Assembly (NCBI GenBank): GCA_021030915.1
Contig: JAGEMR010000291.1
Location: 1 to 10,576, forward strand
Length of the DNA: 10,576 nucleotides
From: Astrothelium macrocarpum
Lineage: Eukaryota > Ascomycota > Dothideomycetes > Trypetheliales > Trypetheliaceae
Direction of reading: 5' to 3'
The position numbers and the translations under genes were made by a program. The notes under the pieces are model-generated. The model saw only the letters and a program-made list of their open reading frames with translations. It searched no databases and was not told where the DNA came from. Each line of letters starts with the position of its first letter. Position 1 is the stretch's first letter. Of the stretch, positions 1 to 6,857 are shown in pieces.

Positions 1-26
1 TTTGAAATTTGGTGGTGTGGGAAACA

Positions 27-75
27 TTGAGTGTGCACCTCGTGCGACCGTGCACCTCGTGCGGAGCACTCCTAG
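27..75 (+). repeat. Left arm of a 49-bp imperfect inverted repeat at the window ends
   Basis: This 49-base segment matches the reverse complement of 10499-10547 without gaps. Three exact blocks, TTGAGTGTGCA, GACCGTGCAC and CACTCCTAG, sit at the same spacing in both arms, separated by diverged stretches of 8 and 11 bases. By hand count 38 of 49 positions agree. Similarity stops sharply after CTAG on the inner side and continues weakly outward to the window edge. Each arm is also partly self-complementary (GAGTG at one end, CACTC at the other). It may be a terminal inverted repeat, a small MITE-like dispersed repeat, or a repeat at which the assembly broke. Confidence 0.7.
33..63 (+). repeat. 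Two copies of a 14-bp direct repeat, 17-bp period
   Basis: GTGCACCTCGTGCG occurs exactly at 33-46 and again at 50-63, with three bases between the copies. The duplication lies inside the left inverted-repeat arm. The right arm does not show the same exact duplication, so this is either a local change in the left copy or a feature lost on the right. Confidence 0.85.
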
Positions 76-363
76 TCTTGAGACCCCGCCAATGATTTCA
101 TATCAATTTCGACATTTCGTCTGTTTTTGTTTAGCGATCTAATTGCTTTTCAGTCCATTCCATCTCGAATCTCTCTATTTGTGAATGTGTTAGTAGTAGA
201 AATAACGTTCTGGACGTATTGACTGGCCATAAATGCGAGAAATTTATGGGATGAAAAACGTTTGAAGATCACATCATTTTTTTAACGCTCAGCAACGATC
301 CTTATTTCACCAATGGATTAAGCAGTATCGACACCTTCCCGTCTTCTCAAACTCGATTGAAAT

Positions 364-1905
364 ATGACTAGTCTTCGTGAAGTTCAGCTGTATTATGGCG
401 GCAAGTCCCAATCCGCAACCTCTTCTTCCACCTTCGAATCCGTCGACCCTTCAACCGCCAAACCTATAGCAACTATCCACCAAGCCTCCGAAAAAGACGT
501 CGATGCCGCCACATCCTCCGCCCACAATGCCTTCCCTTCCTGGTCTTCTACGCCACCCATTGCTCGCTCTCGTATTCTGCTCAAAGCCGTACAAATTCTT
601 CGGGATCGCAACGATGACATTGCCAAGCAAGAAACTCTCGACACAGGCAAGCCATTTTCGGAAACGAGCGCCGTGGATGTAATCACAGGCGCCGATGTAC
701 TTGAATACTTTGCCAATCTCGTTGCGAGCGGCGGGTTAAACGGGGAGACGACACATTTACGCGAAGATGCCTGGGTGTATACAAGAAAAGAGCCTTTAGG
801 AGTCTGCGCAGGGATAGGCGCATGGAATTATCCTATACAAATTGCTTTATGGAAGAGCGCACCGTGTCTGGCAGCGGGAAACTGCATGGTATACAAACCG
901 TCAGAATTCACACCACTGCACGGACAAACACTGGCAGAAATATACACCGAAGCAGGCCTACCTCCAGGCGTGTTCAACGTAATCAACGGCGCAGGCGACA
1001 TAGGCGCATACCTCACAGCCCACGAGCAAATCGCCAAAGTCAGCTTCACCGGGCAAGTCTCGACCGGGCAAAAAGTCGCCAGCAGCGCCGCCGGTGGCAT
1101 GAAATCCGTGACCATGGAGCTGGGCGGCAAATCACCCTGCATCATCCTCCCCGACGCGGATCTCGACTCGGCCGTCGACGGCGCCATGATGGCGAACTTC
1201 TTCTCCACGGGTCAAGTGTGCACCAACGGCACACGCGTCTTCGTCCCGCACAGCATGCTCGCGGCCTTTGAGCAGCGCCTCCTCGCCAAAATGCAGTACA
1301 TCCGCCCCGGCGACCCGCTCGACCCCGCCACCAACTTCGGCCCGCTCGTCTCGCGCGTCCATCTCGACAAGGTCACCCGCTACATTCGCCACGGCGTCGA
1401 TGTCGACAAAGCTACTCTCCTCTACGGCGGCCTGGACTCCTCCACCGCCAGCAGTGGTGACAACCCGCCGTTGCCACCTCTGCTCCCGAGCTCCGCGCCT
1501 GCAGAGCTGCACGCGGGATACTGGATCCGGCCGACGATATTCACGCGGTGCACAGACGACATGCTCATTGCGCGCGACGAGATCTTCGGGCCGGTGATGA
1601 CCATCCTGCCATACGGTAGCGTAGACGAGGCGGTGCGGCGCGCGAACGCGACGGCATACGGGCTTGCGGCCGGCGTGTTTACGCGGGATGTGAACGCGGC
1701 GCACAAGGTGATTGCGCGGCTGGAGGCCGGGATCACGTGGGTGAATACGTGGGGGGAGAGCCCTGCGGAGATGAGTGTGGGTGGCTGGAAGAAGAGTGGG
1801 GTTGGTGTGGAGAATGGGCGGAGGGGGTTGGAGGCGTGGGTAAGGAATAAGAGCACGTTGGTGGAGATGGGTGGGGTGGTGCCGACGGTGTTTGCGAAGA
1901 TATGA
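364..1905 (+). CDS. Betaine aldehyde dehydrogenase-type NAD(P)+-dependent aldehyde dehydrogenase
   Basis: This intact, intron-free gene of 513 residues belongs to the aldehyde dehydrogenase superfamily. Family members oxidise an aldehyde to its acid; the betaine-aldehyde/ALDH9 branch makes glycine betaine or trimethylaminobutyrate. All catalytic landmarks are visible: Asn155 in AWNYP, Lys178 in YKPSE, the general-base Glu252 in MELGGKSP, the nucleophile Cys286 in GQVCTNGTRVFV, and EIFGP at 406-410. The GQVCTNGTRVFV context is characteristic of betaine aldehyde dehydrogenases, so I favour that branch, but substrate is an inference. Residues about 360-385 form a Ser/Pro-rich insertion compared with compact bacterial enzymes. 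The C-terminus, AKI, fits the relaxed PTS1 pattern, so peroxisomal import is possible. The ATG has A at -3. No choline oxidase lies beside it. Third positions are C-rich early and G-rich near the 3' end. Confidence 0.92.
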   Translation: MTSLREVQLYYGGKSQSATSSSTFESVDPSTAKPIATIHQASEKDVDAATSSAHNAFPSWSSTPPIARSRILLKAVQILRDRNDDIAKQETLDTGKPFSETSAVDVITGADVLEYFANLVASGGLNGETTHLREDAWVYTRKEPLGVCAGIGAWNYPIQIALWKSAPCLAAGNCMVYKPSEFTPLHGQTLAEIYTEAGLPPGVFNVINGAGDIGAYLTAHEQIAKVSFTGQVSTGQKVASSAAGGMKSVTMELGGKSPCIILPDADLDSAVDGAMMANFFSTGQVCTNGTRVFVPHSMLAAFEQRLLAKMQYIRPGDPLDPATNFGPLVSRVHLDKVTRYIRHGVDVDKATLLYGGLDSSTASSGDNPPLPPLLPSSAPAELHAGYWIRPTIFTRCTDDMLIARDEIFGPVMTILPYGSVDEAVRRANATAYGLAAGVFTRDVNAAHKVIARLEAGITWVNTWGESPAEMSVGGWKKSGVGVENGRRGLEAWVRNKSTLVEMGGVVPTVFAKI

Positions 1906-2526
1906 AGGGAAGCAGAGGAGAGAACGAAGCGATTGTTTTGGCTGAGAAAGCGAGGAAGGAATTTGAGCGGTGGAAAGCGGTCGGTGAAGAAGGCGATGGG
2001 ATGAGAGGAGTGTTGGAACTGTACATAGTTTCGTGGCGATTGATCAAGTCCAGATTACAAGGTAGTGTCTATGGCGAAACCGAAGACCTTTCCCCGTGAA
2101 AAGCAGCTTGGAGCTCAGAAATACCAATCTCAAGAAATATGAAACGTGAACAAATCAAAATTATGTAGTAATTTCATGAAAGTCGGTACCTGGAATTCCT
2201 TAATTCATAAGACGTTAGACGGTAAATATTGATACACACATGCACAACACGTGGCTCCCCTCCCCGGATCGCTGTCCGTATTCTGTAGGTTTTGCCGGGT
2301 ATGGAACGTTTAGAAACACTGTTCCCACACATCGACGCGAAAATCACTATGCATGAGTACAGTCCTGGCACAGCAAATATATGCATGTGGCCGACCTGCC
2401 AGGAGTGCTCTTGCAATTCTCTTTCACGTCTTTCCATTACGCCCATACCCAATATACTGGGCGTCCCATTATCTCCCTCCTTCCAACCAAAAGCGCAACG
2501 CCTTTCCCCATCAATTCAAAGAAAAT
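1906..2526. other. Convergent 3' intergenic region
   Basis: These 621 bases separate two genes that converge, the dehydrogenase ending at 1905 and the UPF0658 gene ending at 2527 on the other strand, so they should hold both 3' untranslated regions. Short open frames here have no recognisable protein features. The middle part, about 2100-2250, is AT-rich. I see no canonical AATAAA signal, RNA gene or repeat. Confidence 0.5.
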
Positions 2527-4013
2527 TTAATCAATTGTCATCCGACTGCTCGGCTGGCCGCCACTCACTGCTGGCATGCCAAATTCCTGCTGATACACCT
2601 TCCCACCGTCACTGACATCCTGATTTCGCTGCTTACGCGAGCTCAAGTGTGGTTTCAAACCCTTGTTGAAATTGTACATACACCAGACGGCATTGATGAT
2701 GGTGAGAACGAGCATGACGACGGTAATGACGGCGAAGAGAGTGAGCGAGCGACGAGTGGGTTTGTAGTCATCCACGCGTTGCTTATCGTTGCCGTACATG
2801 CGGAAAAGCTTGAAGAGGAAGTAGGCGAGGCCGCCAAAGTAGAGAATCTGGATTATATTGGCGTTAGATAGATGCATGTTAGAGAAAGAGGGAATCGAGA
2901 TGGGACGGGAAGACAGTGGGAGATGGAGGCCTAAACTTACAATGATGGCAATCATGCCGGCTCTGTTTTCCTGTCGCACCCAGTATGCGGCGAGGAAGAG
3001 AGCGACAATGGTGATGGGGATGGCGACAACGGTTAGGTAGAATTCGGTGTTGCTGGTGCCCTGTACGACGACGAGGAATTGGACGGTGAAGCCAAGGAAC
3101 AAAAAGAAGTCAAACTTTAAGAGAGCAATGTAAATCTATACTTGTTAGTAGATGAACACCATAGAGAATTGGAAAAGGACTAACCTGGTAGACCAGATAT
3201 CGTCTCTTAAGTCGCAAATCAGCACTGATGTGTTTATAAATTCTCCAAGCAAACTCGTCATACAATTTCCAGGCCAGAAAAGACATTACTACCGTTCCAA
3301 GTCCAAGGACACATGGACTAGCAATGAGATATGGCTTGACCTTGAACCAGAGGGGTTGATCATGAACAAGAGCCTCGTCTATTTGGTCGACTTGGACTGC
3401 GGCATACACGAGCAAAGCAACATCATATATACAAAGACCGATGACTTGAATGGTATTTTGCAATCGTAAAGCATCGTAGACGAGGCCAATCTGGTAGAGG
3501 AAGCCAAATATGAAGAGAGAGAGGTAGGTCGGAATTGTTTTGGATTGAGTTGCATTCACTCCATCATCGTCGGAGTCGGCCTCGAATTTGCCAAAAACGT
3601 AGCTAGAGAGATGAGTTAATTCACAGCCTTGGTCGTGGACGGACTTTCTAATTGACATACATTTCGAGAGCCAAGATAGTAATGGCCTGAATCAAAGAAG
3701 TTATCATAAAGGACCAAGTCCACAAGGAGTTCGGTAGATACATCCTCGATTTTCTCGGGGAAGCTGTTGATGAAGGTCCTGTGGGGAAGCCTTCTCTCTC
3801 ATGATAACCTCCGTAGGGTTGATAAGATGGGTCCACGGTAGCCCCCCCTCCAAGGAGGGAGGCTCTTGATTCGTATTTATAAATGTTGAATGAATGGAGG
3901 CCGCTGCTTGAGCGGCCCTCTAATGGTGAATGGAAAAGGTCTGAACTCGTGTCGTTCAAAGAACGAGTTCTGGCGAACTCGACGTGTGACTTTTCCCCGT
4001 GCCTACCAAACAA
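2527..4013 (-). CDS. UPF0658-type Golgi apparatus multi-pass membrane protein
   Basis: Four exons on the minus strand, 4013-3661, 3602-3185, 3135-2941 and 2847-2527, join in frame to 428 residues. Introns are 3660-3603 (58 nt, donor GTATGT), 3184-3136 (49 nt, donor GTTAGT, perfect TACTAAC branch site) and 2940-2848 (93 nt, donor GTAAGT). The first intron splits codon 118; the other two lie between codons. The first 95 residues or so are polar and Ser/Gly-rich, probably cytosolic. About eight hydrophobic segments follow, near 98-120, 141-162, 166-188, 207-230, 258-281, 288-309, 314-337 and 354-381, then a polar tail. The segment from WKLYDEFAWRIYKHI through the basic DLRLKRRYLVYQ to LLKFDFFLFLGF resembles the fungal UPF0658 family, whose members are annotated as Golgi membrane proteins of unknown activity. 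Assignment is from memory of family patterns; membrane topology is clear, function is not. Short inverted repeats cluster early in exon 1. Confidence 0.8.
3846..3981 (-). repeat. Cluster of four short perfect hairpins in exon 1 of the UPF0658 gene
   Basis: Four perfect inverted repeats fall within 136 bases near the 5' end of the coding region. They are CGAGTTC/GAACTCG at 3964-3981 (7-bp stem, 4-nt loop), CGTTC/GAACG at 3953-3965 (overlapping the previous one by two bases), GGCCGCT/AGCGGCC at 3899-3917 (7-bp stem, 5-nt loop), and CCCTCC/GGAGGG at 3846-3859 (6-bp stem, 2-nt gap). The protein segment they encode is polar and probably disordered, so it constrains the bases little. They would fold in the mRNA; any role is unproven. 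Confidence 0.6.
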
Positions 4014-4815
4014 TGCGGTTTATGTCCAGGTTGTTCCTTTTGATGAAAAACGATCGACGGTACGGGAGTGTTGTCTTCTATCCGAGTCCTTCAAGATGGG
4101 ATGCCCTGCTGCGAGGCGATGGTTTGTAAGGCTTGGCGTTTGGTTCGGGGTCAAGAAGGCTGAAACTGAAACCCTGAAGCAGCGACTGCAGCTGGAGTGC
4201 TTCAGGAGGTGAAGATGGGACCAAGCGAGCATCAAGCGAGAGGAAACAGTGAAAGAATGGCTAGTGAGGAGGGTGATCGAAGTAGGAGGTTTAGGTGGGA
4301 AACGAGAAGCGAGACTGCGTGGCGAGGCGACGTAGGCCCGCTGCAATAGGTGATGGGCGCTGATGGCTGGTCGCGTGCAATGCGGATGGCTGTCTTCCGG
4401 CTGAGGGGATCGTCGTTCAAACAGCTGGACACCGGCAGCGTGCAGATGTAATGTAGCAATCAGTTGAAAAGAGCGAAAGGGTTGAAATTACGTCTTTTGC
4501 GATGAGGTTCAGATGTTATCACGGTGGAATTGGTAAAAGCCGCAGGGCTGTGTCGACTGCGCCATCTAAATTTGGCCCTGGCCCAGCGCCATCTATCCGC
4601 AACACGACAAGGAGGCCCATCTGATGTCACGGCTCTAATCATCGTGCCCATTGGTTACACTTGAAGCAGCACTGGCAACGGTGCTCGTCACTAATGGAAA
4701 AAAGTATTGCCAAGTACTGACTGATTATTCGTCGGCTTGGCACCTCCTTTCCATGCGCTACTCTGTGCATTTGTTTACGACCCTTGCCTTAAACGTCACC
4801 TAATCATCTGTCAAC
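4014..4815. promoter_or_regulatory. Shared divergent promoter region
   Basis: About 800 bases lie between the start codons of the leftward UPF0658 gene and the rightward PP4 subunit gene, so both promoters and 5' leaders must be here. The part next to the UPF0658 gene (about 4100-4350) is pyrimidine-rich on its coding strand, as is common in fungal leaders. Several short open frames occur on the minus strand, but none has recognisable protein features or a convincing coding pattern. No specific operator can be named. Confidence 0.5.
4173..4206. repeat. 9-bp inverted repeat in the 5' leader or promoter of the UPF0658 gene
   Basis: CCTGAAGCA at 4173-4181 is perfectly complementary to TGCTTCAGG at 4198-4206, with a 16-base spacer that itself holds CAGCTG-type palindromes. 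It lies 160-193 bases upstream of the minus-strand start codon. It could form a stem in the mRNA leader or be a dyad binding site; one such repeat could also occur by chance. Confidence 0.5.
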
Positions 4816-6270
4816 ATGTTGTCCAGTACGTGACCAAGTCTGTGGGGAAGTCTAAATACACTTGTATGTTTGCTGATCTGTCCCCCAGCCGAGCAGCTAC
4901 TAGAGAATGCCGCCAAAGATGGCTCCCCGCCGTATGCCCGTAAATCACTTTGCACAAGGCAATTGAACCTTGCTAAAGAGTCGATTTAGGGAAGAATGGC
5001 CTCGGGTCCAAGAGATGATATTGACCCGTCTTGAAATTGTATGCATCTGCAAAAGGAGGCCACATCATCTTCTAAACATCAATTTTAGATTATCAAATCC
5101 GATTTCCCATCTCCTCAAATAAAATTCGAAGACGAGCCCAGCAGCCAGCTCTTGCAGGAATTCCAGCAATCAACTCGAGCTTCTGATATCACCAACAAGG
5201 AGAATGATCCTCCACCTCCGCCGACATCTGACCCGACCCTATCGTCAACTACCTACAGCTCTCTCCCGCCACCGTTGCTCTCCCTGATCAATTCCATAAC
5301 CAAATCTCTAACCACAACCTTCGCCGACAACCCTCCTCACACCGTCCAACGTCTCGCCGAACTCATCCTCCACCCACGCGCCCACTACCGCTACTTAGGA
5401 CCCTACCTCAGCGCCCTCGACCGCGTCGTATCCGTCCAATCTCCCACCACCCAATTCCCTCTCCCCACGGGCGCACTCCCCTCCTCAGGCGAGGTGAGCT
5501 TCCTCCAGAACGGCGACATCGGCGGCCCACCCAGCCTCGCAAGCAGCAGCAACAACCACAGCGCGCTCGGCAGCGACGAGAGTCTCGGCGGTGCCCTCCT
5601 CACTCCCATCCCATGGCTGCGTCCCAGCAACGCTGCCGGCAGCGCCGGCGAAATCAAGTCCGAAAGCACCGAGACCATCGACGGGCCCAACGGCGCCGGC
5701 AGGATCGAAACCGTCTCGGTGACGCTCAACGGCGTGTCGAGCACCTCGCCGACCTCGCCGAGCCCGTCGACGCTGTCGCCGACGTCGTCGTCGTCGTCGT
5801 CGTCCACGTCCGAGCAGCTGCGGACGCAGGGCGCGGTTACGCAGGGCGAGTTGCTGCGCCAGGAACAGGAGGCGGGGGTTGTGCCGGTTGCGCAGATGAG
5901 ACGAGGCGCGGGTGCTGCGGGAGCTGGGTTGGGGATAGAGGGTGGGGAGGGATTGAAAGAGGAAGGGGGAGAGATGGCTGGTGTGCCAGCAGATGAGCAT
6001 GAAGTGCCTCATGCGAGGGGTCCGGAGGTGATTGGGATGGAGGATATGGGACCGCAGGGGAAGGCGCCGGGGAGTGGGTTGGATATGGAAGCAGCCGTGG
6101 GGAGGTCAAGGCCGGGAGAGAAGAAGGAAGGGGTTGGAGGAGAGGGTGGGGGGATAGGTGCAGAGACGCGTGAAGGGGGGGAGAATGATGATGAGGCGAA
6201 GACGAAGGATGAGGACTATGTGATGGTTGATGCTCCGAAGGAGTCGATCAAGGATGAAACTGGAAACTGA
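4816..6270 (+). CDS. PPP4R2: Serine/threonine-protein phosphatase 4 regulatory subunit 2 (PP4R2/Psy4-like)
   Basis: Four exons, 4816-4825, 4889-4931, 4990-5038 and 5089-6270, give 427 residues. Introns are 63, 58 and 50 nt (donors GTACGT, GTATGC and GTATGC; acceptors CCCAG, TTTAG and TTTAG). In-frame stops upstream of the last two exons (5086-5088 and 4964-4966) force these introns, and all phases close exactly. The start sits in CAACATG, a good fungal context. The N-terminal domain carries the PP4R2 pattern: W21 in EEWPRVQ, LTRLEIIIKSDFPSP at 29-43, then PPHTVQRLAELILHPRAHY at 116-134, matching the 'PFTIQRLCELL.DP...Y' segment of animal PPP4R2. After GALLTPIPWL at 202-211 the rest is low-complexity: a Ser run encoded by TCG repeats (5785-5802) and a Gly/Glu-rich acidic tail ending near DEDYVMVDAP. 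Family members bind the PP4 catalytic subunit and direct it to targets such as phosphorylated H2A in DNA-damage recovery. The tail is typically poorly conserved. The exact start exon is the least certain part. Confidence 0.85.
5785..5802 (+). repeat. (TCG)6 trinucleotide microsatellite, coding poly-serine
   Basis: Six exact TCG units lie in frame inside the PP4 regulatory subunit gene, followed by TCC, giving an uninterrupted serine run. It lies in the low-complexity linker between the N-terminal domain and the acidic tail, where slippage would change only linker length. Confidence 0.9.
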
Positions 6271-6857
6271 TCCATTCCAGTAGTTGCAAGAGTTACGACT
6301 ACCTTCAGTACGTGATTACGAATCCTACAGAAGCTAGTAATCTATTTGCCTTTTTATGATTTGAATCTATATCTAAAATTAATCAAAATAGAAACTTCCA
6401 CTGTCACACGTCAGAGATTTTAGCAGGATATACGTTACAGAGTACTTAAAAGAAGTGTCGATGCATGTTCAAACAAACTCAGATCTTAACACTCAGCATA
6501 TTGAGACCCGATCTCAGCCCTACTATCGACGTCGACCTCACACGAAACGATATACGCAAAGCAAGAGCAGGCAAGCAGACAGGGCAAGGCTGGAGCAAGG
6601 CTGGAGCAAGCCAACCACATTCTAGAAACGACTATTCTCCACATTGTTACACCAAAGTCAGGGTCTGGCTTACGTGATGACGCTGCGATTAGATGGAACA
6701 TGCTTCTCCTCCTTTCGCTCTGTAACTTGCACTTCAATAATACACGCTTGAGCTTCACTTCACCCCTTTGCCTCCAACACACTTCCCAAATCGTGGGGTT
6801 CCACTGCATCAAAGAACGACGGATATATTAACAAAGAAACAGCCGGTTACTTTGAGG
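6271..6857 (+). promoter_or_regulatory. Intergenic region between the PP4R2 and ankyrin genes
   Basis: These 587 bases follow the PP4R2 stop and precede the ankyrin-protein start, both on the plus strand. The first half is AT-rich (about 6330-6480) and suits a 3' untranslated region. The second half ends in pyrimidine-rich sequence around 6700-6780, suiting a promoter and leader. It also contains a short 11-bp tandem repeat at 6584-6610. No RNA gene or additional protein gene is supported. Confidence 0.45.
6584..6610 (+). repeat. 11-bp tandem repeat, about 2.5 copies
   Basis: GCAAGGCTGGA occurs twice in perfect tandem (6584-6594 and 6595-6605), followed by a partial third copy starting GCAAG. 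It lies in the spacer upstream of the ankyrin gene, about 250 bases before its start codon. Probably a slippage product; a role as repeated binding site is possible but unsupported. Confidence 0.75.

Larger units (their letters stand above)
1..363 (+). promoter_or_regulatory. Upstream region of the aldehyde dehydrogenase gene
   Basis: This is 363 bases without a supportable gene. It holds the left inverted-repeat arm and its 14-bp duplication at 27-75, then AT-rich sequence. A CCAAT pentamer near 310 and pyrimidine-rich sequence just before the start codon are compatible with a fungal core promoter and 5' leader. No TATA box or specific operator can be called with confidence. Confidence 0.4.

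Noticed and set aside
822..1704. Long open frames overlapping the dehydrogenase on both strands
   Set aside because: They are Arg/His-rich or low-complexity shadows of a strongly conserved GC-rich gene and have no recognisable domain or start context.
1902..2099. Small open frame overlapping the end of the dehydrogenase gene
   Set aside because: It starts inside the stop-codon region (ATGA overlap), which suggests coupling only in bacteria; in a fungal gene it is simply 3' untranslated sequence.
4020..4651. Three short minus-strand open frames in the divergent spacer
   Set aside because: They lie in the promoter and leader region of the UPF0658 gene, overlap one another in different frames, and show no hydrophobic, repeat or motif pattern. 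An upstream open frame in the leader is possible but unsupported.
4737..4943. Plus-strand open frame covering the first PP4R2 exons in another frame
   Set aside because: The PP4R2 exons read in different frames here, join in exact phase and match the family; this frame has no such support.
5403..6109. Open frames antisense or out of frame to PP4R2 (Asp, Arg or Pro runs)
   Set aside because: Their composition comes from reading the TCG repeat and the purine-rich tract in other frames; no protein family pattern is present.
6768..6857. Earlier, non-ATG start for the ankyrin protein
   Set aside because: The open frame reaches upstream to a TTG, but the first ATG at 6858 has a good context and places a hydrophobic signal-like segment at the N-terminus.
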